Positions 45,039-54,565 are shown, counted from the stretch's first letter. The stretch is 64,000 bases of DNA from Emticicia fluvialis (GCF_024793945.1 NZ_JANUSD010000004.1:186001-250000); one strand, 5' to 3'. A program made the numbers and translations. The notes: generated from the sequence alone by a model not told the origin.

Positions 45039-46160
45039 ATGAAAACGCTTCGTGTATTCAATATAGTTATTTTCTCATCTCTTATCTGCCTTTCGTCTAT
45101 CGGGTTTACCTCATGCACTGACGCTGGAGGTGAAGAGAAAAAGACTGATTCTGCCGATAGTTCCTCGCCTTTATCTGCAGAACAAATGAAAAGGCTGGTG
45201 ACAGAAACTGCTGAAATGAAGACAGTAGCCAACGACCTGAACCTGACAGGAAAAATTCAGTTTAATGAAGATAAAATTGTAAAGGTATTTCCGTTAGTGG
45301 GTGGGCATATTGAAGATGTTAAAGTTGAACTGGGCGACTACGTAAAAAAAGGGCAGGTACTGGCCATTATTAAAAGTGGTGACCTAGCCGATTTGCAGCA
45401 ACAAGCCATTACGGCTCGCTCGCAATTGTCGGTAGCGCAGAAAAATGCACAAGTGGCAGAAGATATGTCTAAATCCGGGTTGGCATCTCAAAAAGACCTG
45501 GTAGCTGCGCAAGAGCAATTACAGGCAGCCAAAGGAGAATTGCACAGGGTGGCCGAACGCCAGAGTATTTTGGGTGGCAATGGTGCTGCTTATGTAGTAA
45601 AAGCACCAGTAGGCGGATATGTGGTTGAGAAAAAGGCTGCCCCCGGTATGGAGTTACGGTCTGATGACCCCGAGAGCCTGTTTACGATAAGCAATCTTGA
45701 CCAGGTATGGGTTATTGCTAATGTGTATGAGTCTGACCTGGCCAATGTAAAGCAGGGTTATGCCGCCGATATTTCAACGCTTGCTTATCCGGATAAAGTA
45801 TTTAAAGGTAAAATTGATAAAATTTTTGATGTGCTTGACCCGTCATCAAAAACTGAGCAGGTAAGAATTGTATTACCTAATAATGATAAAAACTTTTTTC
45901 TGAAACCCGAGATGTTTGCTAACGTGCATCTTGAATATGCCGGAACCGACCAGAAAGTGGCTGTTCCTTCTAAAGCAATTGTATTTGATAAAAGCCAGAA
46001 TTTTGTGGTGGTTTTGAAAGGCAGTAAAGACCTGATGATAAAAACGGTTGATGTTTACAAATCAACAGGCACAACTACGTATCTGAATAGTGGCCTTGAA
46101 CCGGGAGAAAAAGTTGTTACCGAAAATCAGCTTTTAATTTATCAGGCTTTAAACAACTGA
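45039..46160 (+). CDS. RND efflux periplasmic adaptor, CusB/CzcB type
   Basis: Membrane-fusion protein joining the RND pump to the TolC-like channel. 373 residues: lipoprotein-type signal ending in GFTSC, a barrel-sandwich segment (VFPLVGGHIEDVKVELGDYVKKGQVLA), helical hairpin (about 115-170), then the second lipoyl half VVKAPVGGYVVEKKAAPGMEL and the beta-barrel and membrane-proximal domains. It has no His-rich metal-binding N-terminus, so the metal cannot be read. Confidence 0.9.
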   Translation: MKTLRVFNIVIFSSLICLSSIGFTSCTDAGGEEKKTDSADSSSPLSAEQMKRLVTETAEMKTVANDLNLTGKIQFNEDKIVKVFPLVGGHIEDVKVELGDYVKKGQVLAIIKSGDLADLQQQAITARSQLSVAQKNAQVAEDMSKSGLASQKDLVAAQEQLQAAKGELHRVAERQSILGGNGAAYVVKAPVGGYVVEKKAAPGMELRSDDPESLFTISNLDQVWVIANVYESDLANVKQGYAADISTLAYPDKVFKGKIDKIFDVLDPSSKTEQVRIVLPNNDKNFFLKPEMFANVHLEYAGTDQKVAVPSKAIVFDKSQNFVVVLKGSKDLMIKTVDVYKSTGTTTYLNSGLEPGEKVVTENQLLIYQALNN

Positions 46161-46277
46161 TAAACCGGTTAGGTTATTAATCTATTATTTTCGATTCAGC
46201 ATAAAAACAGGTCTTTTGTTTCAGCAGAGCCACCGGCTTCCTGCATGGCCCCAGACCGTGCCTAAATCACAAAAACC

Positions 46278-49200
46278 ATGAACAAATTCATAAAAAATAT
46301 AATAGCATTTTCATTGAAAAATAAGTACTTCATATTTTTCATGACACTGCTTGCCATTGTAGCCGGGTTTATCAGCTACCAGAACACTCCGGTTGAGGCT
46401 TTTCCGGATGTAACCAATACACAGATAACTATTATTACGCAGTGGCCAGGCCGTAGTGCAGAAGAAGTTGAAAAGTTTGTAACTATTCCGCTTGAAATTG
46501 GTCTGAATCCGGTTCAGAAGAAAACAGATATCAGATCTACCACCGTATTTGGTTTGTCGGTAGTAAAAGTAATGTTTGAAGATGAGGTAGATGACGCCTT
46601 TGCCCGCCAGCAGGTAAATAACCTGCTGCGTGAAGTTGACCTGCCCGATGGCGCCAACCCTGAGGTAGAGCCTCCGTATGGTCCAACAGGTGAGATTTTC
46701 AGATATACCCTTGAAAGCCCGACAAGAAGTGTGAGAGAACTAAAAACACTGCAAGACTGGGTTGTAGAAAGAAATCTGAAAAGTGTGCCAGGTGTGGCCG
46801 ATGTGGTGAGCTTTGGCGGCGAAGTAAAAACTTATGAAATATCTGCCGACCCACGTCGGTTGCTCGACTATGACATTACACCGATACAATTGTATCAGGC
46901 GGTGTCGAATGCTAACATAAATGTTGGTGGAGACGTAATTGTAAAAAACTCTGAGGCTTACGTTGTGCGGGGTATAGGGTTACTGAAAGGCGTTAAAGAC
47001 ATTGAGAATATTGTAATTAAAAACAGCAACGGTGTGCCCATTTATGTTCGCAATGTGGCTAATGTGTCAGAATCAGCACTGCCAAGATTAGGGCAGGCTG
47101 GAAGAGACGAACGCAGCGACGTGGTTGAGTGTATCATTGTAATGAGAAAAGGCGAAAACCCAAGCCAGGTAATTGAAAAAGTAAAGGCAAAAATTGAGGA
47201 AATCAACACCAGTATTTTGCCTAAAGATGTAAAAATCAATACTTTTTATAACCGCGAAAACCTCATTCATTTTGCTACCCATACAGTAACACATAACCTG
47301 TTAGAAGGAATAATATTTGTTACCTGTATTGTGTTTATTTTCATGGCCGACTGGCGCACTACCGTAACGGTTTCTATTGTTATTCCGCTGGCATTGTTGT
47401 TTGCTTTTATATGCCTGCGCTTAAAAGGTATGTCGGCCAACCTGCTTTCAATGGGCGCTATTGATTTTGGTATTATTGTTGATGGCGCGGTGGTAATGGT
47501 TGAAGGTATTTTTGTAACGCTTGACCAGCTCTCGCACAAAATAGGTATGGAGCGTTTCAACAGGTTGTCTAAACTGGGTTTGTTGAAAAAGACCGGAACC
47601 GAGCTAGGTAAAGCCATTTTCTTCTCCAAAGCCATTATTATTACCTGTCTGATGCCCATTTTCAGTTTTCAGAAAGTAGAAGGGAAGATGTTCAGCCCTC
47701 TGGCCTGGACCCTTGGTTTTGCCTTATTGGGCGCCTTGATTTTTACCCTTACGCTTGTGCCGGTTCTTGCCAGTATACTGTTAAAGAAAAACGTAAAAGA
47801 AAAACATAATTTCTTTGTTGATTTTATTGAAAAGAAATCACTGAAGTTGTTCTCATACACTTACAAGCACAAAAAGGTTAGTATTATTATAGCAGCGATT
47901 CTGGTTGTGGTAGGTTTCTTTAACTTTAAGTTTTTAGGTACCGAGTTTCTTCCTGAGCTGAACGAGGGTTCAATTTATGTAAGAGCAAGTATGCCCATGA
48001 ATATATCGCTGGAAGAGTCGGTAAAACAAACCCAGCAGATGCGCGCGATATTCCGTAGTTTCCCTGAGGTAAAACAGGTTATTTCTCAAACCGGAAGACC
48101 CAATGACGGTACAGACCCAACCGGGTTTTACAATATTGAGTTTCTGGTAGATATTTACCCTAAAGAAGAATGGAAACGGCACATTTCAAAAGAAGAGCTG
48201 ATTGACGAAATGAATAAGAAGCTGGAAATTTATCCGGGTGTTCTTTTTAACTTTTCGCAACCTATTATGGACAACGTTGAAGAGGCTGTGTCGGGCGTAA
48301 AGGGTAGTATAGCGGTTAAAATATACGGACAAGACCTGCCTACTTTAGAGAAAAAAGCCTTAATGGTATATGACCAACTAAAAACCGTAAAAGGAATTGA
48401 AGACCTGGGGGTTATCAAAAACATTGGCCAGCCTGAATTAAGGATAGAGCTTGATGAACAAAAGCTGGCACTTTACGGAGTAAATAAAGCAGATGCCCAG
48501 GCGGTTATTGAAATGGCAATTGGTGGTAAAGCCGCTACCCAAATTTATGAAGACGAGCGCCACTTTGACCTCCGAATCAGGTATGCGCCGCAGTTCAGAA
48601 ACAATGAAGAGGCCATTGGGAATCTGATGATACCTACTTCAATTGGTAACCAGATTCCGTTAAAGAGTGTGGCGCATATTTACTCCCAAACAGGTCCGGT
48701 TCTGATTTTCAGAGAAGCCAACCAACGTTTTATTGGTGTTAAGTTCTCTATCAGAGGCCGCGATATGGGGTCGGCCATTGCAGAAGCGCAAAAGAAAGTA
48801 AATGCAGTAGTTAAGCTAGATAAGGGATATAAAATGAAATGGGCAGGTGATTTTGAGAACCAGCAAAGAGCTACTGCCAGACTGGCTCAGGTAGTGCCTA
48901 TCAGTCTTTTGCTCATATTCCTGATATTGTTTGTGCTTTTTGGCAATATTAAAGATGCCGCCCTTGTGCTTACCAATGTACCTTTTGCAATTATCGGTGG
49001 CATTGCCTCATTGCTTATATCTGGCACCAACTTTAGTATATCGGCGGGTATCGGGTTTATTGCGTTGTTTGGTATCTGTATTCAGAACGGCGTTATTTTG
49101 ATATCGGTATTCAAGAAAAACCTGCATGAGAAAATGACACTTAACACGGCTATCTATGAAGGGGTGCGCTCAAGGGTTCGCCCGGTTATTATGACAGCCC

Positions 49201-49385
49201 TCATGGCCATGATAGGTTTGATACCTGCTGCCATTTCAACCGGTATTGGTTCTGAAACCTCAAAACCGCTGGCAATCGTAGTTATTGGCGGGCTTATTAC
49301 AGCCACAGTTTTAACACTTTTCGTATTTCCGCTTATTTTCTTCGTGTTTTATCGTAAGAAATTTGCAGCTGCACTTGAAGAGTAA
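46278..49385 (+). CDS. Heavy-metal RND efflux pump, CusA/CzcA family
   Basis: Proton-driven inner-membrane pump exporting metal ions, 1035 residues with 12 membrane segments and two large periplasmic loops. The HME-RND signature in TM4 is GAIDFGIIVDGAVVMVEG with D396, D402 and E409, corresponding to the proton-path acids of CzcA (D402, D408, E415). This favours the divalent-cation CzcA type over monovalent CusA. QIGRPNDGTDPTGFYNIE-like sequence and FRGRDMGSA-like loops are usual. No metal regulator lies within the window next to it. Confidence 0.95.
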   Translation: MNKFIKNIIAFSLKNKYFIFFMTLLAIVAGFISYQNTPVEAFPDVTNTQITIITQWPGRSAEEVEKFVTIPLEIGLNPVQKKTDIRSTTVFGLSVVKVMFEDEVDDAFARQQVNNLLREVDLPDGANPEVEPPYGPTGEIFRYTLESPTRSVRELKTLQDWVVERNLKSVPGVADVVSFGGEVKTYEISADPRRLLDYDITPIQLYQAVSNANINVGGDVIVKNSEAYVVRGIGLLKGVKDIENIVIKNSNGVPIYVRNVANVSESALPRLGQAGRDERSDVVECIIVMRKGENPSQVIEKVKAKIEEINTSILPKDVKINTFYNRENLIHFATHTVTHNLLEGIIFVTCIVFIFMADWRTTVTVSIVIPLALLFAFICLRLKGMSANLLSMGAIDFGIIVDGAVVMVEGIFVTLDQLSHKIGMERFNRLSKLGLLKKTGTELGKAIFFSKAIIITCLMPIFSFQKVEGKMFSPLAWTLGFALLGALIFTLTLVPVLASILLKKNVKEKHNFFVDFIEKKSLKLFSYTYKHKKVSIIIAAILVVVGFFNFKFLGTEFLPELNEGSIYVRASMPMNISLEESVKQTQQMRAIFRSFPEVKQVISQTGRPNDGTDPTGFYNIEFLVDIYPKEEWKRHISKEELIDEMNKKLEIYPGVLFNFSQPIMDNVEEAVSGVKGSIAVKIYGQDLPTLEKKALMVYDQLKTVKGIEDLGVIKNIGQPELRIELDEQKLALYGVNKADAQAVIEMAIGGKAATQIYEDERHFDLRIRYAPQFRNNEEAIGNLMIPTSIGNQIPLKSVAHIYSQTGPVLIFREANQRFIGVKFSIRGRDMGSAIAEAQKKVNAVVKLDKGYKMKWAGDFENQQRATARLAQVVPISLLLIFLILFVLFGNIKDAALVLTNVPFAIIGGIASLLISGTNFSISAGIGFIALFGICIQNGVILISVFKKNLHEKMTLNTAIYEGVRSRVRPVIMTALMAMIGLIPAAISTGIGSETSKPLAIVVIGGLITATVLTLFVFPLIFFVFYRKKFAAALEE

Positions 49386-49429
49386 TCTTTGGATACAATA
49401 TTTTTTTTATATTTCACGGTAGTTTCTAA

Positions 49430-49459
49430 TAACAGGGGGCAATGCCCTCTGTTATTATT
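49430..49459 (+). terminator. Hairpin terminator after the efflux operon
   Basis: TAACAGGGGGC (49430-49440) and GCCCTCTGTTA (49444-49454), 11-bp arms with one mismatch and loop AAT, followed by TTATTTG. The loop and arm contain the ATG at 49442, so that ATG is not a likely start. Confidence 0.65.
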
Positions 49460-49492
49460 TGCAAAAAACATTTGAACCTAAAAAACAGCTTT

Positions 49493-49900
49493 ATGAATAA
49501 GGATATTCTGAATGAAGAAGATAATGCAAACCTGTCGTTTGGTGACAGAATGGCTGATAAGATAGCCACCTTTGGAGGAAGCTGGACATTCATTCTGTCG
49601 TTTATTGGTTTTTTAATAATCTGGATATTTATTAATATTTTCTGGCTAAAAAACCGTGCTTTTGACCCTTACCCGTTTATATTACTTAATCTGATATTAT
49701 CTTGTATAGCAGCTTTGCAGGCGCCTGTTATTATGATGAGCCAGAACAGGCAGGAGGAAAAAGACAGAGAGCGCGCAAAGATTGATTTAAAAATCAACCA
49801 GAAAGCGGAGAAAGAAATCAGGAGCCTGCATAAAAAACTGGATTTGCTGATAAAACAGCATGAGGAGTTCAGACATGAAATGAATGAACGCCACAAATAA
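49493..49900 (+). CDS. DUF1003 membrane protein
   Basis: A 135-residue membrane protein with two central transmembrane segments (SWTFILSFIGFLIIWIFINI and FILLNLILSCIAALQAPVIM). Conserved DUF1003 features: FGDRMADKIATFGGSW, NRAFDPYPFILLNL and SQNRQEEKDRERA, followed by a charged coiled-coil tail. Function unknown. The open frame begins at 49442, but that ATG sits in the upstream terminator hairpin; ATG 49493 keeps the whole domain. Confidence 0.85.
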   Translation: MNKDILNEEDNANLSFGDRMADKIATFGGSWTFILSFIGFLIIWIFINIFWLKNRAFDPYPFILLNLILSCIAALQAPVIMMSQNRQEEKDRERAKIDLKINQKAEKEIRSLHKKLDLLIKQHEEFRHEMNERHK

Positions 49901-49920
49901 TGCTGAAAACCCAGGTTCGC

Positions 49921-50988
49921 TCAATAATAAGCATGCAAAAGTTCGTTTCCTTTCATCAGAATAGGCAGCGAGTCTACATCTCTTAAAAAGATGAGGTCTT
50001 TTTCAAACTCATACATCTGGTAGCTTTTATTAAACTCTGCGTCTCCATCCAGCAGGCGTATGGTATCCAGCGCAAAATTGGCACCCCCGGCCGCAAAGCA
50101 CTGGGTGGTAGCAATATGCCTGATGTTTACCTCTGTTATATACGGCTTACCGTTTTCATCTTCTTTCAGGTCTACCGTAAAAAAACCGTGTTTTTGAGCG
50201 TTGGTGTAGGCAAAAAGGTAGTTCATAGCTCTTTCAACCTCATGAACCAGCAATGGGTCATTGATTAACCTTCCGAATGAAACATTTCCTGTTATGCCAG
50301 ATGGTGCCACTTTAGCCATAATGTATTTCATTCGCTCGCAGCAGGCGGCCCTCAGAAATGCACCTTCATAGTATAGCACCTTACACGCCAGATTTCGGCC
50401 CGGCAGGTATTGGCTTGCCATAAATTCCTGCACGTTCGGGTTAATTTCAATCCAATTGCGCAAGGCGGTTTTATTTTCAATTTTCAAAGCGCCCAGGCCA
50501 CTGGTGCCCGTGGTGCTTCGTACCCAAAAGCTTTTATTGAAGGAATCGAATATTTCGTCGGCATTATAGTTGTCTCGAGTAAAAGTAATCGACAAGGGGG
50601 CCATGTCTATGCACTGAAGCACATCTGTCATACGTGATTTATTAACTAACAACTCTGCAATGGCGTTATCAGGTATTAAAGTTTTGCAGGGTAAATTACC
50701 GGCGGCTTTCCTTTTGCTCCATTCAATTACTTCGGCCTCTGGCAAAATAACAGCCATATCAATGCTTTGCTCGGTAATTAACTTTTCTATTACCGGCCAG
50801 TAATCGGGGCTGCCAGCTGGTGGCACAATAAAAGTATGATTGAATAATTCGTTCTGATAAAGCCCAATAGCTAAGGGGTTGGTATCGGTTCCGATAAGTT
50901 CGAAACGTTTGTAAACGGAGTATTTTCTTAGTGCGGTGGCAAAACTTCTTGGGGTAGGGCCGCCAACACCGGTTATAAGTATTTTCAT
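49921..50988 (-). CDS. ATP-grasp-domain protein (carboxylate-amine ligase-like)
   Basis: A 355-residue cytoplasmic enzyme. The N-terminal part begins MKILITGVGGPTPRSFATAL, like the pre-ATP-grasp domain of CarB-like proteins. ATP-grasp motifs are FWVRSTTGTSGLGALKI (phosphate loop), FMASQYLPGRNLACKV, GFFTVDLKEDENGKPYITEVNIR (metal-binding Asp/Glu/Asn). It would join a carboxylate to an amine or thiol using ATP; substrates are unknown. No partner gene is nearby. Confidence 0.82.
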   Translation of the reverse strand: MKILITGVGGPTPRSFATALRKYSVYKRFELIGTDTNPLAIGLYQNELFNHTFIVPPAGSPDYWPVIEKLITEQSIDMAVILPEAEVIEWSKRKAAGNLPCKTLIPDNAIAELLVNKSRMTDVLQCIDMAPLSITFTRDNYNADEIFDSFNKSFWVRSTTGTSGLGALKIENKTALRNWIEINPNVQEFMASQYLPGRNLACKVLYYEGAFLRAACCERMKYIMAKVAPSGITGNVSFGRLINDPLLVHEVERAMNYLFAYTNAQKHGFFTVDLKEDENGKPYITEVNIRHIATTQCFAAGGANFALDTIRLLDGDAEFNKSYQMYEFEKDLIFLRDVDSLPILMKGNELLHAYY

Positions 50989-51067
50989 GCTATAATTACA
51001 ATCTGGTTCTTAAAATCCTTCAAACAATAGCAATAGCTAAACTGCTTAAAATGTAAATTTCATGCAC

Positions 51068-51092
51068 ATCCGGTAAAACCGGATTATTTTTT
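51068..51092 (+). terminator. Terminator-like hairpin without an upstream gene
   Basis: ATCCGGT (51068-51074), loop AAA, ACCGGAT (51078-51084), then TATTTTTT. The shape is that of an intrinsic terminator on the plus strand, but no plus-strand gene ends here; it is about 80 bases before the divergent ATP-grasp start. It may end a small RNA or be an operator palindrome. Confidence 0.45.
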
Positions 51093-51324
51093 ACTTCTGG
51101 ATAATAAAAATAAGATATGTGAAAATTAAGTTGTAAAATACTTTTACCATCACAGCATTGTTCTTAATGCAATATTGTAAAAAAAAATTTATTTTACAAA
51201 TATTCAATTAGCCAGAGGCTGTCAATGATGTTTATAGAATAAAGGTTTGGCAACTTTAAGTATATAAAGGAAAAGGATAGAGTTGATATGGATGAAACAA
51301 TAAATTTGTTTAGTCTCAAACCTG

Positions 51325-51388
51325 AAAAAAAAGCAAATGCCTGAAAGACCGTAATTCATATTGAAGCCAGGTCTTTCAGGCATTTGCT
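51325..51388 (-). terminator. Intrinsic terminator after proS
   Basis: A 19-bp perfect stem, AGCAAATGCCTGAAAGACC (51332-51350) with its complement at 51370-51388, and seven T after it on the minus strand. Confidence 0.92.
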
Positions 51389-51409
51389 GTGAAACTCACA
51401 AACAACTTA

Positions 51410-52885
51410 TTAATAAGCCCTTGCAAAAATAACTCTTTTTGATGAAGGTTTGCCAGTTAAAATACACTTGCCTTCTTCCTCTTTAGTGTCTAACGGAATA
51501 CAGCGGATAGTCGCTTTGGTAAGCTCCTTTATTTTTTCTTCTGTTTCTGAGGTACCATCCCAATGGCAATGCAAGAAACCACCTTTTTCTATCTGTTCTT
51601 CAAATTCCTGCCAGGTGTTTATTTCAAAAGAGTTTTCTTTTCTGAAATTCAATGCTTTCTGATAAATGCTCTCCTGAATTTCATTCAACAAATCTTTTAC
51701 ATAAACGGCTATGCCTTCTATTGCACGTGTTTCTTTGCTTAAGGTGTCTCTTCGGGCTACTTCTATTACACCATTTTGTAGGTCTCTCATACCTATGGCC
51801 ATGCGTACAGGCACCCCTTTTAGTTCATATTCTGCAAATTTCCATCCCGGGCGGTTGGCGTCGCTGTCATCAAACTTAACGCTGATACCATAAGATTTAA
51901 GCTCTTTGATAATTGGCTGAATGGTCTCTTTAATGGCCGATAAATCTTCTTCACCTTTATAGATAGGCACAATAACTACATGTATTGGCGCTAATTTTGG
52001 AGGAAGCACAAGCCCGTTGTCGTCTGAGTGAGCCATTATTAAGGCACCCATTAAACGTGTGCTCACACCCCATGACGTACCCCATACGTGTTCCAGTTTC
52101 CCCTCTTTCGACTGGAATTTCACATCAAAAGCTTTTGCGAAATTCTGCCCAAGGAAGTGGCTGGTACCAGCCTGAAGGGCTTTACCGTCTTGCATCATGG
52201 CCTCAATACACATGGTTTCTTCAGCACCGGCAAAACGTTCATTTGCAGACTTGAAACCTTTTACCACTGGTACAGCCATAAATTCTTCGGCAAAAGTGGC
52301 ATATACATCAAGCATTTGTTTGGTTTCTGTCAAGGCCTCTTCGCTGGATGCATGGGCGGTGTGTCCTTCCTGCCAAAGAAATTCGGCCGTACGTAAAAAC
52401 ATACGGGTGCGCATCTCCCAACGCACTACATTGGCCCACTGGTTAATCAGTATCGGTAAATCACGGTATGATTGTATCCAGTTTTTGTAGGTACTCCAGA
52501 TGATGGCTTCACTGGTAGGTCTTACAACTAATTCTTCTTCAAGTTTAGCTTCAGGGTCAACCATGAGCGAGCCAGGTTTATCCGGGTTGCTTTTCAATCT
52601 ATAATGCGTTACAACGGCACATTCTTTGGCAAAACCCTCGGCGTTTTTTTCTTCAGCTTCAAACAAACTTTTGGGTACAAAAAGCGGAAAATAAGCATTG
52701 GTATGCCCTGTTTCCTTAAACATGTCGTCAAGGGCGCGTTGCATTTTTTCCCAGATTGAATAACCATAAGGTTTTATAACCATACAGCCTCTTACTGCCG
52801 AATTCTCGGCCAAGTCTGCTCTTTTAACTAATTCGTTGTACCACTCCGAATAATTCTCACTGCGTTTTGGAAGACCTTTACTCAT
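51410..52885 (-). CDS. proS: Prolyl-tRNA synthetase, archaeal/eukaryotic-type
   Basis: Charges tRNA-Pro. At 491 residues it is the short ProS form without the bacterial editing insert: class II motif 2 (RWEMRTRMFLRTAEFLWQEGHTAHAS), QAGTSHFLGQNFAKAFDVKF, motif 3 (WGTSWGVSTRLMGALIMAHSDDNG), then the anticodon domain and the C-terminal zinc-type extension ending VIFARAY. Single-gene transcript with a strong terminator. Confidence 0.97.
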   Translation of the reverse strand: MSKGLPKRSENYSEWYNELVKRADLAENSAVRGCMVIKPYGYSIWEKMQRALDDMFKETGHTNAYFPLFVPKSLFEAEEKNAEGFAKECAVVTHYRLKSNPDKPGSLMVDPEAKLEEELVVRPTSEAIIWSTYKNWIQSYRDLPILINQWANVVRWEMRTRMFLRTAEFLWQEGHTAHASSEEALTETKQMLDVYATFAEEFMAVPVVKGFKSANERFAGAEETMCIEAMMQDGKALQAGTSHFLGQNFAKAFDVKFQSKEGKLEHVWGTSWGVSTRLMGALIMAHSDDNGLVLPPKLAPIHVVIVPIYKGEEDLSAIKETIQPIIKELKSYGISVKFDDSDANRPGWKFAEYELKGVPVRMAIGMRDLQNGVIEVARRDTLSKETRAIEGIAVYVKDLLNEIQESIYQKALNFRKENSFEINTWQEFEEQIEKGGFLHCHWDGTSETEEKIKELTKATIRCIPLDTKEEEGKCILTGKPSSKRVIFARAY

Positions 52886-53006
52886 AATTGTCAGTTAAAT
52901 TAAACTTTATCGCCTGTAATGAATCTAACAGGTGTATATTTACGTTATATCTATAAAAAGCACAATCCTGCCTACTTTTAATTAAACTTTCATTTGGATT
53001 GGCTTG

Positions 53007-53014
53007 CAAAGATA
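53007..53014 (-). promoter_or_regulatory. -7 element, probably proS
   Basis: Minus-strand TATCTTTG (TAnnTTTG). The leader to ATG 52885 would be about 115 bases. Confidence 0.4.
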
Positions 53015-53184
53015 AGTTTTTATATTAAGTTTGTCATAGTTAAATTCGTTACTTTTAGGTAATCTGCGGTAACGGGATGCGATGTAAAAATCTGGTTTTA
53101 CTGGTTTCTAAATTTTTTTTAATTTTTTCAATAAGCCATACAACCATTTAAGGTGCCTGTGCATCATTCACATAGACAACAGGT

Positions 53185-53192
53185 TATATTTG
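53185..53192 (+). promoter_or_regulatory. -7 element of the Gly/Ser/Tyr-rich lipoprotein gene
   Basis: TATATTTG (TAnnTTTG), 22 bases before ATG 53215; the transcript would begin near 53199. Confidence 0.55.
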
Positions 53193-53214
53193 CTCACAAT
53201 TAATTCAATATAAA

Positions 53215-54477
53215 ATGAACACTTTCAAATCTTTCAGGTATCTGTCGGTTGCAGTGCTTTTGGGTGCCTGGGGTTGTAGTCAGAAGCAGGTTGCCACCAA
53301 GGGCGATTATGATGACTTGTACGGTTCATCAAAAGATGCCCCCGAGGTAGCTTATAAAACATCTACACGACCTTCCATATACCAGAATCCTGACTTTGAA
53401 GATAATTTGCGTTATCAGAGAGAAGAGTCGCCAGTTCAGGCTGAAGGAACTGATGAATATTATGATGAAAATTACGTAAACTCACGCAAGGTGAAACGTT
53501 CGTATTCTGCCGAGCCGGGTTATTCATCAGGTTTCTCAGACGGATATCAATCAGGTTGGAATGATTATGCCTGGAGCCAGCCAATGGGATGGGCAAGTCC
53601 GTTCAGCCGTTTCGGATATTATTCGCCATTCGGATATAATTCTTTTGGTTACAATAGCATTAATATCGGTTTTGGTTTGGGCTTAGGCATGGGTTATGGT
53701 GGTTTCGGTGGCAGATATTATGACCCTTTCTGGGGAAGCCGCTTTTATGACCCATTCTGGGGCGGTGGTTTTTACAGCCCATATTACAGCTCTATTTATT
53801 CTCCTTGGGGATACTCTCCTTGGGGTGGTGGTTTTTACAGCCCTTACGATTATTATGGTTATGGTGGATACTACGGTGGTTACCCGGGCTATTATTACAA
53901 CGCAACAGCGGGTGTAGTTGGCGCTGCAAGAAACCGTACTTATGGCCCACGTGACGGTGGCAGAGGCTCAGCTTACTATAATGATCGCTTCAATAATACC
54001 GCTATCAGAACCAATGAAAGCGGACGCCGGTCTGATGGAAGCAATGCCAGAACTACCTCGGTAGGTAGCGGTGGCAGAACTTATACCGGAAATGATGGTT
54101 ATTATGCCGCACCAAGAAGAAACGGAGGCTATAACTCTTCATTTGATAATACCCCGAGCTCATCGCGTTCAAACAGCAGCAGTAATGATACTTACTACGC
54201 CCGGCCTCGCCGAAACGGTGGTTACGAAACGCCCGGCAGTAGCAGTAGTTCATATAGCCGTCCGTCTTCAAGCAACACCCGTTCGTCTAACAGTTGGTCA
54301 AGTGGTAGCGGAAACTCATCAAGAGGTTCTGACAGCTGGAGAAGCTCAGGCTCCTCAAGCAACTCAAGCTGGAGCAGCGGAAGCAGTAGCCGTGGTTCAA
54401 GTTCAGGTAGCAGCAGTAGCAGCGGCGCCTCACGCGGCGGCGGTGGTGGTGGCGGCGGAAGCCGGGGTCCAAGATAA
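53215..54477 (+). CDS. Low-complexity Gly/Ser/Tyr-rich lipoprotein
   Basis: A 420-residue predicted lipoprotein: signal LSVAVLLGAWGC with lipobox cysteine 21, an acidic/polar stretch to about 105, then three low-complexity zones. Residues about 105-235 are Tyr/Gly/Phe/Pro-rich with near-repeats (RYYDPFWGSRFYDPFWGGGF, GGFYSPY twice); 235-340 have two copies of a YYA-PRRNGGY motif; 340-420 are Ser/Gly-rich and end in GGGGGGGSRGPR. It has no catalytic motif. Such composition suits a surface or matrix component, which is inference. A FadL-like barrel gene follows after a terminator. Confidence 0.78.
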   Translation: MNTFKSFRYLSVAVLLGAWGCSQKQVATKGDYDDLYGSSKDAPEVAYKTSTRPSIYQNPDFEDNLRYQREESPVQAEGTDEYYDENYVNSRKVKRSYSAEPGYSSGFSDGYQSGWNDYAWSQPMGWASPFSRFGYYSPFGYNSFGYNSINIGFGLGLGMGYGGFGGRYYDPFWGSRFYDPFWGGGFYSPYYSSIYSPWGYSPWGGGFYSPYDYYGYGGYYGGYPGYYYNATAGVVGAARNRTYGPRDGGRGSAYYNDRFNNTAIRTNESGRRSDGSNARTTSVGSGGRTYTGNDGYYAAPRRNGGYNSSFDNTPSSSRSNSSSNDTYYARPRRNGGYETPGSSSSSYSRPSSSNTRSSNSWSSGSGNSSRGSDSWRSSGSSSNSSWSSGSSSRGSSSGSSSSSGASRGGGGGGGGSRGPR

Positions 54478-54565
54478 TAACCTGCCGGCCGAACAATTGA
54501 ACGATGGTGCTTGTTAAGCTCTTGCGAGCGTACGTGAAAACGGTTTTATTTTGTAAAATATTCAG

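Larger units (their letters stand above)
50989..51409. other. Intergenic stretch with two hairpins, no gene
   Basis: About 420 AT-rich bases between the ATP-grasp gene and proS, both on the minus strand. It holds the proS terminator (51325-51388) and an unassigned terminator-like hairpin on the plus strand (51068-51092). No supported reading frame. Confidence 0.55.
52886..53214. other. Divergent promoter region
   Basis: About 330 bases between proS (minus) and the Gly/Ser/Tyr-rich lipoprotein gene (plus). I see one -7 element on each strand and no gene or stable hairpin. Confidence 0.5.

Noticed and set aside
49442..49492. Upstream ATG extending the DUF1003 gene by 17 codons
   Set aside because: The ATG lies inside the terminator hairpin of the efflux operon, and the added residues have no DUF1003 similarity.
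53696..54517. Open frames of 73 and 148 codons overlapping the Gly/Ser/Tyr-rich lipoprotein
   Set aside because: They are frame shadows of repeated Gly/Ser/Tyr codons and give Ala/Val-rich sequence without a family match or own promoter.
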